NCBI GenBank assembly: GCA_030998225.1
Contig: JAPYXD010000742.1
Span: 4,526,001-4,590,000, forward strand
Direction: 5' to 3'
From: Diplolepis rosae
Taxonomy: Eukaryota > Arthropoda > Insecta > Hymenoptera > Diplolepididae
Length of the DNA stretch: 64,000 bases
Below are positions 29,642-41,724 of this stretch, piece after piece (position 1 is the stretch's first letter; each line of letters starts with the position of its first letter). Under the pieces are notes generated by a model, which had not been told where the DNA came from, did not search any database, and saw only the letters and a list, made by a program, of their open reading frames with translations. Made by a program: the position numbers and the translations under genes.

Positions 29642-31517
29642 TTAATAAGAGTTTTTGAAAACAAGATTTGAGAATCTCAGTATTCGTGATCGGTTTGTTA
29701 AGAATCTCGACCAATATGACGAGGGGATATTGTAGTATTGTAGACTAAACCGAGAGTTAAGTAAATTTTCGGATCGAATCGCTCGAATGCAGCATAACTG
29801 ACTGTTGGGTATGGTTATGGCCATTTCTTCGTTATTTACTATTACGAGATTATCTTGATTTATTACTTCTGTGTCGCTTTTGTCGTCGTCGCTGTCGTTG
29901 TTACTAATTATAGAGTCACCTGCCAATGAGGTTTTTAATTTCTCTTTCGAGGTTTTAGTCTGTTGTTATTGCAGTTGAGCTTAGCAAATTAGATTCATCA
30001 ATATTGAAATAGGATAATTTGTTTATTTTATTGCATCCTAAAACTTTGAGCGCATTTTTCTCGAAACAGTATTTTTCAAAGTTCTTGTTCTGTAGGAATT
30101 GGGTTAGGAATATTTTGGTACTCATTATCGGCTGAATTTTCTCTGATTATATCTCATCCTTTTGTTTTTAAAAAACCCTTTTGATTTTGATTTACTATTT
30201 GGACAAGCTGACTACCTTTTTTAGCTTTTAAGGTGGATTCTAAAGGGGTATTTGGTTTTGACATTGAGTCATTATAAATTTACAATTTCTTCTTTATTGA
30301 ACGTTGCCTTAGATCATTTATTGTTACTTCGACTATCAATTGTTTACAAGAATAAAAAAAATAAATTTAAAATTTGGTTTTATTATATTGGCCAAGTCAG
30401 ACTGAAGTACAAATCTTTGGACATTCTTTCGCAATCAAGAATATTCTGTTAACCAACACAGTTGAAATAAAAGGTATGAACAATAAAACACAAGCACTTC
30501 GAACTCTGCCTTACCCAGATGATCGTAATCAATAATGACCGTTCAACGAATATAAAAAGGACTTATACTCTCGTGTGCCGTTTTTTGTTTCTTCAAACTT
30601 CGATTAAAACTTAGTTAAAAAATCAGAATAATTTTAGAATAAAATCGGTTATTTTAATCACTTAGGCTAGCCTCAAGGTCAGATCCCTGCGTGATTTGAA
30701 AACTTATTTCATTTAAATTTTAGTTTACATAAATGTTCATAATGAATATATTTTTTCTATTTTATTATTAAACTTTGTGTTGCCTTCTTAACTCACACGT
30801 ATTTCACGGCCAATGCACCAGAAGAAAGGATGTATGTTACGTCACAATCACGTGAAGACTTACTTTAATCGAAGGTTCCTCCTTTTAAGTTAGGCTCAAA
30901 TGATCCTTGCTTGGGGATGAGGATAAGTCAGTGAAGGACACAATGATTAGTAAAGAAAGACAAATTGATTATAACCCGAAAAAACTGAAAAATATATGTT
31001 GCACGCGATAATAAAATAAAGTTTACGTATTTTCGCATTTTGAAGAGAAATTAATACATAAAGGGTAACCACCCTTAAGTACATTTTATTAGGTTTCTGC
31101 TAAATAAAGGACGTTTCGCGTACAAAACCAAGCAGATAAATTTCTTCACAGAGAGGGTTGAAAAATGTAAATTTCTCAATTTATTCACAAAATTTTACAG
31201 GGGTTAACTATCCCGAAAGAAGTTACGATTATACAAGAAAATGTCCAAATAGGTGTAAATTGAAGCGGAAAAACATGCCAAAATATATTTTGCACGCAAT
31301 AATAAAACAAAGTATACACGTTTTTGTTTTGTCCCAAGGAATTACTTTATAGGGGGTAATCAGCCTTAAGGGAATTTTATTATGTTTCTATAAATTATAG
31401 AACGTTATATTATACATATAAGTATATTTTTAGAAATACAGAAATTACGTTTTTAGCTATTGCAGAAGAATGAACTGATTAAGCGGCCGTTTTCCTCGAC
31501 CCACGTATTTTTACTAA
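29642..31517 (-). mobile_element. Gypsy copy E: 5' LTR, leader and start of gag
   Basis: Minus strand. The LTR occupies 30835 up to about 31517; its 3' end reads GTGACGTAACA. Then a 14-bp spacer, a primer site related to copy B (30803-30820, complement TGGTGCATTGGCCGTGAA), a leader sharing blocks with copy B (for example CCGTTCAACGAAT and the GCCTCAAGGTCA word), and a gag fragment at 29926-29642. That fragment has NNDSDDDKSDTE and a following NNEEMA.TIPNSQ that match the copy B gag N-terminus. It is a diverged relative, not the same subfamily. The rest is missing. Confidence 0.7.
30990..31425. repeat. direct duplication inside the Gypsy E LTR
   Basis: A block of about 140 bp at about 30993-31130 and its copy at about 31283-31425 share GCACGCRATAATAAAAYAAAGT and the end CCTTAAG...TTTTATTA. 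They are about 290 bp apart and partly diverged. Confidence 0.6.
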
Positions 31518-31519
31518 TA

Positions 31520-32503
31520 TTAGGAGCGCAATTAAGTTTCCACTGTTTTTTTTATGAAAATGCAACTTTAATGTGAAAAAATGGTTACAAATGAATCATT
31601 CAAAGTATTGCCTATCGTTAGCTACAACTTTTTCTCATCTTTCTGGTAGAGCTCGAATATCGTTACGGTAAAAGTGCTCATCTTTTGAGGTCATCAACGA
31701 ATCAAGCCATTTTTCGATGTCTTCATATGAGCGGAACTGCTGATCAGCCAGACCATGAGCCATGGACCGGAACAAGTAACAGTCGTACAACGCAATATCT
31801 GGGGAATACGGCGGGTGGGGTAGCACTTCTCATTTGAGCGTTTCCAGGTAGATTTTAACGGGCTTGGAAACGTGAGGCCGAGCGTTTTTATGTTGTAGAA
31901 TCACTTTTTTGTGCCTCTGCTCGTATTGTGGTCGTTTTCGCGCAGTGCTCGGCTCAAACGCATCAATTGCGTTCGATATCGTTCCCCAGTGATGGTTTCG
32001 ACCTGGTCCCACCAACGGTCCCACAGCCAACGCCCCGTGACTTCAAATCATAAGGAACCCAAGTTCCTTGTTTTTGAATCATTCCCAAGATATGCAATCA
32101 CTTGAAAATGGCTTGTCGAGTAACTCCTAATGCTGAAGCAAGCTCTTCTTGCGTTTGTCACGGATCATCATCGAGCAATGCTTCCAATTCAGCGTCTTCG
32201 AAGGTTTTTGGCCTTCATCTCCGTTAACTTTTTGGAGCTCTCGATGCTCTTTAGCCGCCGTTTTCGTTGAATGAAAGAAGAAAATCAACACTTCCCGTAA
32301 ATTACGATTATTTGGCACAAAATCAGACATTTTCACACAACCAAAAGTATATGACGCCAAAACAAAATTACTAATGTGTCAAAACGGTTTGTTGACCACA
32401 TATCTAAGCTTGGTTCATGACGTTTCGGATATGTCAAAATTGACCAGCACTTACTGCTGGAGCCATCTATTGACAAACAGCGGGAACTTAGTTGCGCACC
32501 TAA
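31520..32503 (-). mobile_element. mariner element, 984 bp, with TIRs and TA duplication
   Basis: The left terminal repeat is TTAGGAGCGCAATTAAGTTT then CCACTG; the right, reverse complemented, is TTAGGTGCGCAACTAAGTTC then CCGCTG. TA flanks both sides (31518-31519 and 32504-32505). Shorter than the usual roughly 1.28 kb, so it carries deletions. It lies at the outer edge of the Gypsy E LTR. Confidence 0.85.
31635..32360 (-). pseudogene. mariner transposase (broken)
   Basis: Read 32360 to 31635. N-terminal SDFVPNNRNLREVLIFFFHS is the first helix-turn-helix block. The middle is shortened and frame-shifted. ITNAIDAFEP-like sequence leads to ILQHKNARPHV, where the mariner signature HDNARPH has Asp changed to Lys, so a catalytic residue is lost. 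The end has PHPPYSPDIALYDCYLFRSM and FYRNDIRALPER, close to the normal C-terminus. Not active. Confidence 0.85.
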
Positions 32504-32529
32504 TATATTGAAATTTACATGAGGTTTGA

Positions 32530-33335
32530 TCTATTTGTTTGTCAAAACATTTCATGGTTTCTAGAGTGAATAGTTTATCTCGTCTTTTAAACATGCCGAT
32601 AAATCCTTTAAATCTAATAAAACTTTTGTTAGTTATATTCCAAACCATGAACATACCTGACAGTGAAGACAATGATGCAGAAAAACAACTGGCAGATCAT
32701 TTTCAAGAATTATTAATTCAGGCTATGAATGAGTTCAATAGCGTTGAAATTGTAGAATAAAATACTTTAGACCTTTCAGAACCATACAAAGACTGGGAGC
32801 CTTCCGCTGTGGAAGACACTTATGCAGAGTGGACTCCTAAACTTGGTTCCAGAACAGATGAAGCTGTTTGTACGGAAAATGGCGAAGATGTTGACTTCGA
32901 TTATAAACAAAGAGCAGTGAAGTTTTGGAGAAGCGGAACAAGAAAAAATAATCATGAGTTAACTGCTGTTTAACATAGGTTCAGAAGAATATCATCAGTA
33001 CGTCAATTGGGTCGGTGGGCAGGACAAGTAAATAAAGGAGGTACGTACATGAAAAGGTTGCATCGTATTGCACAGTACACATTGAACAATTTGAAAAGTG
33101 CAATTGATGTTGGTATGATAGTTTACGATGTAGACCTACGGAAATGGGGTCTAAATGCTAAAAACATCCTTGGTTTTGGCGATACACGATTTAAAGCATC
33201 TGACTGGTGGGTGTAGAGGTTCAAACGAACTCACCGATAACATCCAGAAATATCAACGAATTCATCACAAGAAAAACAGATAATCTTCTTTCACAAGAAA
33301 AACAAGATAAGGAAAAGTCAAAAGTGACTTTTAAA
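32530..33335 (+). pseudogene. CENP-B/Tc5-type helix-turn-helix protein, transposase remnant
   Basis: Three plus-strand frame segments separated by two stops (32758-32760 and 32971-32973) read as one protein: an acidic start with DSEDNDAEKQLADHFQELL, then VDFDYKQRAVKFWRSGTRKN, then KRLHRIAQYTLNNLKSAIDV and ILGFGDTRFKASDWWV. The last resembles the CENP-B/Tc5 HTH (FKAS.WWV.RFK) of pogo/Tc5-like transposases in insects. The DDE domain is not found downstream. Family assignment is by motif only. Confidence 0.55.
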
Positions 33336-34948
33336 ATTTGAGACAATATTCTACATACTATAATAAAAAATTACAGAAAATATTATTCAAATCGGAGAGG
33401 GCTATTCCGAAATATTTCGAATTGTTTAAAAAATTGCTTCATAGAAATTACTCAACACATAAATTCCTGACGATCCAAACGTGCACTTTGAAGTGGACCC
33501 TGTTGCACATATCGCCCTAAAATGCCAAACCATTGTACGAAAAATCGGCAATTTGTGAAATATTTAAAGAAAAACTGTTTTTTGGGACCGAAAGATTCAA
33601 AAATCGATATCTCGAAAACTATAAATATCATATTGAAAAAAAATACGTGTCCTTTTTTATCGTCTATAGAACGAGAAGAAAAATTTTCAGCGCAATCAAA
33701 AATTTAGTTATAAATTTTACGTGGAATGACCCAAATGTATTGTGTGGATGAGAAGTATGCGAACGTATGAAGCTACTGAACTTTAAAAGAAATAAAAATT
33801 GGTAACAAATGTTCAAGTGAGTAAATAAATGTCGAATCATATAGACGGTGGCATCCTCTGGATAATTTGAATTCCTTTCAGTTAAAGTTGACACGCTCGC
33901 ACGATTCCAGTTAAAATTACGTTTTTTTTAGATCTGCGAGCGCCATGGTGGAAAAGTGTCGCGGAATCGGTGCGCGCACATGTACAAAGTGTGTTCCCGA
34001 CCATTTCAAGGTGATGGCATCTGGTTTCATGTTTTTTACTCCGAAAGGGCAAGAATCAAGCTTTCATTTCACCCATCTCAAAAGGTTTTATTGGCTCTTG
34101 TTACTTTTTTACACGTCCTCAAAAATGGCCAAAAATTGCCAAAAACACGTTTTGGGACATTTCACTCCGTTTCTTTCGAAAACTAGAGCCAATTTTCTAC
34201 TTCCATCTCCGGATTCGGATTCTACGGGAAAACCAATCCAAATCAGCAATTAATGGTCACGTGCCAAAGAAAAAGTTCGGAAATGTCGGACAGCGTTATT
34301 TTGTTTTTAATTTTACACCCATAAAAAAATCACAAAAAACGCTTTATTTTAGATTTTTACAGTGGCGTTACCCCTTAATTCGACTAATTTCAATTTGATA
34401 TAACCATTGTCGGATAAAGTTCCAATTGATTTAGGTTGGACTTGAAACCGTTTTTCTCGCAAACTAGAGCCAATGCTCCACTTCCGTTTCCGGGCTCGGA
34501 TTTTATGGAAAAAAATCCTATCAAACTCATTTATGATTAGTCAAGTGCCAAAAAAAGTTCGAAAATGTCGGATAGTGTAATAGGCGACCAGACCTTATGG
34601 GCAATAACATCCAATTATGAGGCGACAAAATTCAGTTGAGAAGAAGGATGAGGGGACGACATGCTCCCGAACTAGAGCTGCTGCCTTAGTATCCACGCTC
34701 GCCACGACAGTAGCAGTAATATGTCTAGAAACATTTTAGTTTTGTGTCAACGCCGTAGACTACTGGTTTGAGGTTAAGGCTCGAGCGCTATAACCTGGGA
34801 AATAACCCTATATTACATGAACCCTATCGTGCATATTATTTGATGAGAACAAATTGTACGTCGGTGAATTTAGTAGCCATATTTAAGACTTAGAACGTTA
34901 CAAAAAGTTTTTATGACCTTAAATAGATAGTGCAGCAATATTTATGAA
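33336..34948. other. degenerate repeats, no gene recognised
   Basis: Overlapping short frames at 33522-33751 and 33945-34253 show no domain. A direct repeat is present: about 34184-34295 and about 34457-34580 share AACTAGAGCCAAT, then CGGATT..., then a GTGCCAAARAAAAAGTTC word. Similar wording (TCCGAATCCGAAAT) occurs near 3340, suggesting an old dispersed repeat. Confidence 0.45.
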
Positions 34949-35985
34949 TGCCTGACTGTGAAACGTCTGGCACGTATGAAATGTATTTACTGACCTAAAT
35001 AAATGGTTTTTAAATAACTGCCTGACTGAAAAATCTGGCACGCTATAAAATATATCCACTTAAGGGGGTCTCCTCATCAGTCAGCTTCAAAAAATCGACT
35101 TTTTTTTGTTGCTTCAATCGTTAGAATTATTATCTGAGAATATTCTTGTACGGACCGGGTATAGCTGATTAACATCTCATGCCTGTAAGTTTCCTTTAAT
35201 TTGATTTTTTTCCTTCGAAAAACATTAAAGCCCATTTTATGAAAACCATGTTTTTTGAAATTCCGTGCACGATTACAAAAAAACTATAAAAGCTATGTAT
35301 ACAAGTAAAACACTGTTTTTAAGATAATTTAATTGTGCACAGACTGAGTTAAAAAATGTATTAAAAAATCTCTTTTTACAATGTTATTAACGCACTTACT
35401 GCTAAAAAAAGGCCGAAAAATCGAGTACTTTATTAAAAAATGACTCAAATATTCAAATTTCAACTTTCAATCACCATAATAGACTATACTGTGCAGAAAA
35501 GCCTTCCGAATAAGGAAGTATTTTAATTTTTTGTTTCAGGTAAAAATTACGGGCTGAATTTTTCACGGAGTTTGAGTTGTCCGCGGCGAGCTGCTGCGCG
35601 AGATTGTTTATAAATCCGCCATTTTTATTTATTTTTCCACTCAAAAAACGTTTTATTGTTGAATAAATATATGTTCAAAGATAGGCAAAAGATCATTTGT
35701 TTCTTTTGCTGTTTTCATGTTTTAAAAAAATCCTAAAAAACCACCTTTTTTATGAGCCACTGATGAGGAGACCCCCTTAAACAAATGGTTTTAAAATAAC
35801 TGCCTGACTTCGACGTCTGGCACGTTATGAAATTTATTCGTTAATCTAAATAAATTTTTTTAAATAACTGCCTGACTGCGAAACGTCTGGCGTGTTGTAA
35901 AATGTATTCGTCAATTTAAGATAAATGGTTTTTAAATAACTGCATGGCTTTTTAACGTCTGACACGTTATAAAATGTAAATTTCA
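34949..35985. repeat. tandem satellite-like array, about 70-bp unit
   Basis: Five units starting TGCCTGACTG or close variants at 34949, 35019, 35801, 35869 and 35941; each has CGTCTGGCACG and AAATAAATGGTTTTTAAATAAC. Unit 2 is split by the TTAA-flanked element at 35064-35776. Confidence 0.85.
35064..35776. mobile_element. 713-bp TTAA-flanked non-autonomous element
   Basis: Termini GGGGGTCTCCTCATCAGT and ACTGATGAGGAGACCCCC are perfect inverted repeats of 18 bp. TTAA is on both sides (35060-35063 and 35777-35780). The target fits piggyBac or Kolobok transposases. No ORF inside. It sits in a single unit of the satellite, so the insertion point is exact. Confidence 0.88.
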
Positions 35986-36714
35986 CTTTGTCATACTACA
36001 ACATCGTTTGGAAAGTTGAAAATTTAAGGTATAATGGTTAAAATGATTAGGGCTTGAAATACTCAACATGTAGTTACACTTACTTGGATGTCATTAAAAT
36101 TTCTAGTCAAAATAAGTTGAGTTTATGTAGACGTGTTCTGCATTGTTAAGGTACAAGTTTAGAGTAAAACTAGTTAGAGTTGAGCCAGCTCGATCTAGTC
36201 CAGCACGAACTGGACTTGGACTTATGCCTGGAACTGAACTGACTTTCCGAAGTTTCCATGGCCTTTTATTTCCGAAACTCTCCATAAGAGCCATTAGTAA
36301 GATGAAGAGAGCATGGGGGTTAATAAGGTTCATACCTGTGTCCACATATTCTCTTTATCTTTAACAAGAATTTATCATGGTTATTAGAATTATTCTTTTC
36401 ATTAATCGTCTATTTTTGAGTCACGTGTTTTGACTATTACGCTTTCTCTGTTAGTATTTCCCCAACTTTCCTTATTATAAGTATCTTATAAATCCATATA
36501 TGCCTTTTTCCTTATTACATATAATTACTTACTTTCAATTATATCATAATAGATTACCTTAAATTATATTCTACTTCCCTCTTGAGATTCATTAATTGTT
36601 ATAATTTCGATTCCTATTTTAGCTCCTCAATTGGGATATTTCAACGCAACTCATAATTAATTGTTTTTTATTCTTCCATTCAATATTCAATTTAATTCAT
36701 TTTTTTCAAGCCTA
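35986..36714. other. no gene; possible eroded LTR of Gypsy F
   Basis: A patch at about 36170-36250 repeats TCCAGC/CTGGA words in a style like the copy A and B LTRs, which would suit a 3' LTR for the minus-strand element that follows. The ends are not visible. Confidence 0.3.
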
Positions 36715-38650
36715 GATTTAGAAATTTATATTTGCAAACGAAGAAAAAACAATTTCAAGGTCTAAAAGTGTTTGAAAAAAATTCAGAAAGTGCTCATCTC
36801 TAAATTTACTCAGTGAGAATGTTTTTTTACATGATGGAGATGTAGCTAAACGCCCAAGGACCACTTTGAAAGGTCCCTTTGTCCCTTCATGGACGCACGT
36901 GTTATAATTAAACATGTCAATCTCAACACACTGGTTCCACTCGCAATCCTTTTCAGAATATTGTTTTTAAAATTCACCTAATGCATGGTGTGAACGTTCC
37001 AGAGACCCATTATATTGCGAGTCAAAGGCGATAGTTCTTATCCTTTTGATCTTAAATCCTTTTATCAACTTTCAAATTTAGCTGCTAAGACAATTTCTAC
37101 TTTGATCAGTTAAAAAGTCTTCAGGTGCTCCGAACATGTAAATAATTTTCCTTATAAATGCGTCAGCTATCGTTGTAGCCAAGGAATTTGGTAAAAGTGC
37201 TGTGATACTGAATTTTGAAAGTTAGTCTTGCATTGCTAGTATGTATTCGTTATAATCTTTACCTCTGGACGAAGGGCCCACTAAGTCTCAAGCAATTTTC
37301 GCAGAAGCTGTCCCTGGCGTGTCTGTTATCATCATAGGTCGTTTAGTTTTGAGTCTGAATAGTTTTTTTAGTTGAAACTGTATACATTGCTGTATGCAAA
37401 TTTCTACATAATTTATTTTCTTGTTAGATTTTTTCCATCTTATCTGTCTTGAGATTTACGTAGTCATAGCTCTTTGATATTCCGGAGCTGCATTTCGTAG
37501 CCCAAATGACATTCTCACAAACTCAAAATGTCCGTTAGGGGTAGAAAACGTAGTTCTATGAGCATTAGCTTCCTCTGAAAGGATTTAGTGGAATCCCTAA
37601 ACACAATCTATTACTGTAAAATAGCAGGCATTACTTACCTAGTCAAAACTGTCAGTTATATTTGGGAGGGGATAACACAGAAATTATTTTCTCTTTGAGC
37701 GGACAAAAATCTAGTACTACCAGCCATCTGGGTTAACCGCTCTGATCTGTTTTTTTGGGAATCTCAGAGGTCTTATGATTCGTTTTTCTAATAATTCGCC
37801 TATTTGTTTACTGACTCCTTCTCAGGCTGTGAGGAAGTCTATATTGCTTATTATTAACAGGGTGATTATCTACCGTAAGTATCCGATGCTTGGTATTATA
37901 ACGTTAGTGGCTGGCGATTCATCCCCTTCTAGTTGAAACCTATCTAAATGTTTTTCCAATAAATTATACATTTACTCGCGTTTCTGCTTACTGAGAAGAC
38001 CCAGTTCTAGGGTTTTCTTTAATTTGTTCAAGCGAGTTTCATACATAGGGTTATCTTTATCAGCGGCTTCAACATCCCTTATATTGTTCTCCGATTTGCT
38101 TATAGTGTATATTTCAAGATGGCTCCTATCGAACAGTTTTACCTCTGGGTATGCTTAGTTCTTCTAACATAGTTTAGCTCGTTGGCTGGAGGTAGTAACG
38201 TTTTTCCAGACTAGTTTTATCTTTCTAAATCTCAGGAATGTCATCCTCATACTCCTCTTCTTGGTATTGGCTCATTTCATCTCCTTGAGTAGAAGTTTCT
38301 ATCGTTAAATGCAGAAAATTTCCATCCAAATCTTATGCATTAATTCTCAAAATCTAGTAAAGCATGCGAATTTTTAAAGTATTCTGCGCCTAACAATCGT
38401 TCGGAAGGGATAGGGAAATTCTTTGTCACTCTTTGAAATTTCGTTGGGTATCCAGAAATCATAATTCCAGCTGTGCCTTAGGTAGGAATAATTTTTCCAC
38501 TGATCCCCTTCAGAAATTTCGTTTCCTTGATATTCAAATGGTAAGGAATTCAGTTTAATTAGGTTTCCTTTAGATCCTGTATCTAATAAGAATTGCCCTA
38601 TACGGAAAAAATAAGAACTGCGAAATTTACTTCACTGTCCTCGGCTTTTG
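36715..38650 (-). pseudogene. Gypsy copy F: protease, RT and integrase remnants
   Basis: Minus strand, many stops. Protease: LLDTGSKGNLIKLN (about 38600-38550). RT: LPHSLRR...TNRRIIRK (about 37850-37780) and TPNGHFEFVRMSFGLRNAAP (about 37550-37480). The YLDD block and RNase H are deleted. Integrase: RPMMITDTPGTA, DLVGPSS (first Asp, about 37290), FLTDQSRN (second Asp, about 37120), GSLERSHHALGEF (Glu, about 37000), and YNTCVHEGTKG (36895). The sequence is well diverged from copies A-E, so this is an older lineage. Confidence 0.75.
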
Positions 38651-38904
38651 GACGGGACAAATTATTCCGAAGATCCTATATACTTTTTATGAAGAAGCTT
38701 AGAACTTCATCAAAAAAGAAAGAGCATATCCTAGATTAATTCAAGCACAATCAAAAAACAAAATTTTTTCAAATTTTATTGTATAGTTTTTGAAAAAATT
38801 ATAGAAATGCAAATATTTCTTCTAAAGGGTGCTTCAGGTTTTAAAAGTGTTTGGATAGAATAATTTGATTAGAAAGAGGTGAATACCTGATATACAAGTC
38901 AAAG

Positions 38905-39456
38905 AATAGTATATTACGTGCCTAGGCGCACAATGAGGGTTATTCCGTGACGAGCGACAATGCTCGCAGGAGATCGAAGCCAAGGCGTAGACGAGACGAA
39001 GCCGAGGCGCGATCAGTCCTGCGAGCATTGTCGCGAGTCTCGTAATTTCCCGAATTGTGTGCATTGGCACGTATTCTATTTTATGTGACTTCGGTGCGGA
39101 TACGAGTTTTTATGCGTACACTCGAATCGGATCTAGTATTGTAGTTGTTTGCAGCGCTAGTCATTACACTTGATATTTCGCGACTAGTCCCAGACATTTT
39201 GATTTTATCGATCTTGTGTAGTAGTAGCTTGTTGTAATAGAGCATGAGCAGTTCAAATCTACAAGGCTTTGTCAGTAGGGTGCTAACGCTGTACGAAGAA
39301 GAAGAAGAATAAGAAGAAGATTCTGCTCCACCGTAAGACTATATGCGCATGCGCAGTTCAATTTTTACATTATATTCCTCTGTAACGGAATACACAACAT
39401 TCCGTTACTCTCAGTTGTAACGGAAAAACGAGTTTCCGCGCCGGAGGCACATAAAA
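38905..39456 (+). mobile_element. NRF1-site MITE family, copy ii
   Basis: 552 bp, AATAGTATATTACGTGCC to GGAGGCACATAAAA. It has a 17-bp perfect stem, CGACAATGCTCGCAGGA with TCCTGCGAGCATTGTCG, enclosing a GC-rich loop with repeated GAAGCC-AGGCG words. The four inverted words carry the G variant (CGGAA). Confidence 0.88.
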
Positions 39457-40210
39457 ATTCTTGGACTACGCTTGAAAGTTTTGTGGAATTTTTATTGGTA
39501 CGGTACGCAGTTGTCAATGTCAGTTTTTTAGATACGCGCAATTTTTATTACTTTGTAAATTGACATAAACTTCAGAAATTATGAAAATCTTATACTTAAT
39601 AATTTTGAATTCAGTAATTAATTTATTAAAAATCTCATCATTTAAAAATGTAGAAACATAATAATTTTTTAAACTTATTTATCACATAAAATTGTTGGCG
39701 AAACAAGGCGCAGCAATTCCTCACACGGCCCTCCATTTTCTAAGGATAAAATCTACCCAACATTTTTTGGGAAATATTGCAAGTGCTTGGTAACCGTGTG
39801 GTTTAATTTACAAGGTTAGGCAGCGTTATACATGTAGGTTACGTAAAAGTTAAGGTTTGAATCCTGTCAGCGTAAGATTAATTTCAACAGCAGTAATATA
39901 TTATATTCAGCGATGTGTAATGATAGTGTATTATAGTATAATTTGTGATAAAATTGAAAAAAAGTATATAAAAAAAGATAGCTTGCGAAAATAATTTTTT
40001 TTTCTTATTGCCTCTGATAGTCTATAAAAATTCCATTGACTGGCTTTGAAGTTTTCATGCACAAGCGCTGTGCAAGCTCTTTCTGTCTATATTCAGGATT
40101 TCATATTAAATCTTAGAAATATCCAAACTTTGAACTTTATTTTCTCAAATGATTCATGGAAATTATATTGGATCTATAACTTCTTTTTCACTTATATTGT
40201 ATACAACTGA
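39457..40210. other. AT-rich, no gene seen
   Basis: No open frame, repeat end or motif recognised. Confidence 0.45.
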
Positions 40211-40221
40211 GCATTAGTAGA

Positions 40222-40523
40222 TTTTGGGAGTCTCGGGCCAGGCGTAGAGTTTCACTATCTCATCGAATAACGCATTGAAATCGGCTGCACTGATCTCGGT
40301 CGATGGTGACCCTGGGCGTAAAGCAGCAGTAGCGGTTGGCGGTGAGGCGAGGTAGGGTGAGAGGCTGTCGACGTGGAGAGCGGGCGAGCTACAGATCGGC
40401 GAGACGTCCGTGACGGTTGGCAGTAAAGCTGCCTGGGTGGTTGAGGGTACTGGCTGAGTATTTCCGCCGGATGAAAGCTCCTTATGTGTTTACGATTAGC
40501 ACGGGCGAGAGTTCTCTCCAAGT
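40222..40523 (-). other. GC-rich minus-strand open segment, Pro/Ser/Thr-rich
   Basis: An open minus-strand frame of about 100 codons through GC-rich DNA: a Ser/Pro/Thr-rich linker (SPSTE near the end) then ISAADFNALFDEIVKLYAWP. An overlapping minus frame (40255-40521) and a plus frame (40417-40614) are also open, so the coding frame is not certain. Could be a gag-like or LINE ORF1 start or a host exon. No family recognised. Confidence 0.25.
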
Positions 40524-40633
40524 CTCTCGTGATCGTGGACAGTCACTCATTCTTTCCCACCTTGAAAAATTCAAAGAAAAATTTGAGGGTGGTTACTCTG
40601 GTCCCCTGGTGTAGTTGGGTGGAAGAAGGAAAA

Positions 40634-40850
40634 TATTTTAGTAGACGCATGCACAGTTCAAATGTACAAGGCTTTGCCAGTAAGATGCTAACGCTGTACG
40701 AAGAAGAATAAGGATTGAGCTTCGTTTCATGGCTATGGGCGCATGCGCAGTTCAGTTTTTACATTTCATTCCTTTCTGGCGAAATGTACTACATTGCGCT
40801 ACTGTTAACTGTAGCGAAAAAACGAGTTTGCGCGCCGATGGCACATAAAA
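40634..40850 (+). mobile_element. NRF1-site MITE family, copy iii (5' truncated)
   Basis: Only the last 217 bp, from TTTTAGTAGACGCATGC to GATGGCACATAAAA. Nearly identical to the matching part of copy v (53935-54496, opposite strand); both carry the A variant (CGAAA). Confidence 0.85.
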
Positions 40851-41010
40851 CAACTTAAACACTTACCAGTTGGTTGGGAGTCAAAGAAATTAGTATTTTA
40901 AGAATTTCCAGCGCTTTATATTCGCTCTTCTTTTTTCACACTTCAAAAGTGCAATCTAAACTGACACTGCACTTCCTAAGAGGATTGAAGGCGTCTGGTC
41001 AATCTCCCCC

Positions 41011-41012
<2 letters not shown>

Positions 41013-41042
<30 letters not shown>
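41013..41042. repeat. (TC)n microsatellite
   Basis: About 15 CT dinucleotides followed by imperfect CT-rich sequence to about 41095; the plus ORF through it is low complexity. Confidence 0.95.
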
Positions 41043-41045
<3 letters not shown>

Positions 41046-41460
41046 CCTCACCACTCTCCCCTCTCTCTCTTGTGCTGTTTCTCTCTCTTCAACTATTCAA
41101 TTCTTGATTTCCATCTTTTCTCTGTATTTTCCCAGCCTGGGCCGATCGAGCTATAGACTGAGAAGGAAGAGCGGGGAGAGAAGTTAGGACTTTCTGGAAT
41201 AATATTCAGGGGCTCTAGGTGACTTAATATTCAGGTAGGACAAGCGGCTTAAATTATTTACGGCCTCAAAATGGTGCGCATAACATGATATACAGATTAA
41301 TTTTTTACATAAATAATTTATATAGATTATATATAATGTATTTTTACTCACTCACAGCAATAATAATATTTTTCGTGTTATTAATGTGTGATCACGTGTT
41401 ACTATTTACTAGTAGATATAACTTTATAAAGGCAAAGAATTAAATAATTCTTAAACTTAC

Positions 41461-41664
41461 GATATTTGCAGCTAGTCTTGATTTAGGCAAATCCAACTGA
41501 ATGGGAGTCAATTTAGGTGGTTTAAATCCAATTTTTTGGGCTAAAAGTTCAACGTAGTATGCAGATCCAATTCCGAGAATATCAGAAAATGTATTTCCAA
41601 TTGCGGCAGCTGCCATAGTTGATAATGTTATCACAGTTCCCAAACATGCCTCAATTTGATCACC
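41461..41664 (-). CDS. TMEM65: TMEM65 homologue, internal exon
   Basis: 204-nt exon (68 codons) on the minus strand. The acceptor is TATGTTTCAG before 41664 and the donor GTAAGT after 41461. It encodes GDQIEACLGTVITLSTMAAA ... GNTFSDILGIGSAYYVE ... LTPIQLDLPKSRLAANI, which matches the conserved core of TMEM65, a multi-pass inner-membrane protein of mitochondria implicated in sodium/calcium exchange. The glycine-rich hydrophobic stretches are membrane segments. The exon joins in phase to the one at 41725-41792. The next downstream exon is not found between here and 36 kb. The only clear conserved cellular gene in the window. Confidence 0.88.
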
Positions 41665-41724
41665 CTGAAACATATGTGTTACCAAATAAAAAATATGAAG
41701 TCAAGCATAAGTTCCAATACGTAC

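Noticed and set aside
33522..34253. Overlapping plus ORFs of 60-102 codons
   Set aside because: Two frames are open over the same bases without any motif, and the region carries old direct repeats.
40874..41107. Plus ORF of 77 codons ending in repeated Leu-Ser
   Set aside because: The end is translated (TC)n microsatellite; no start context or domain.
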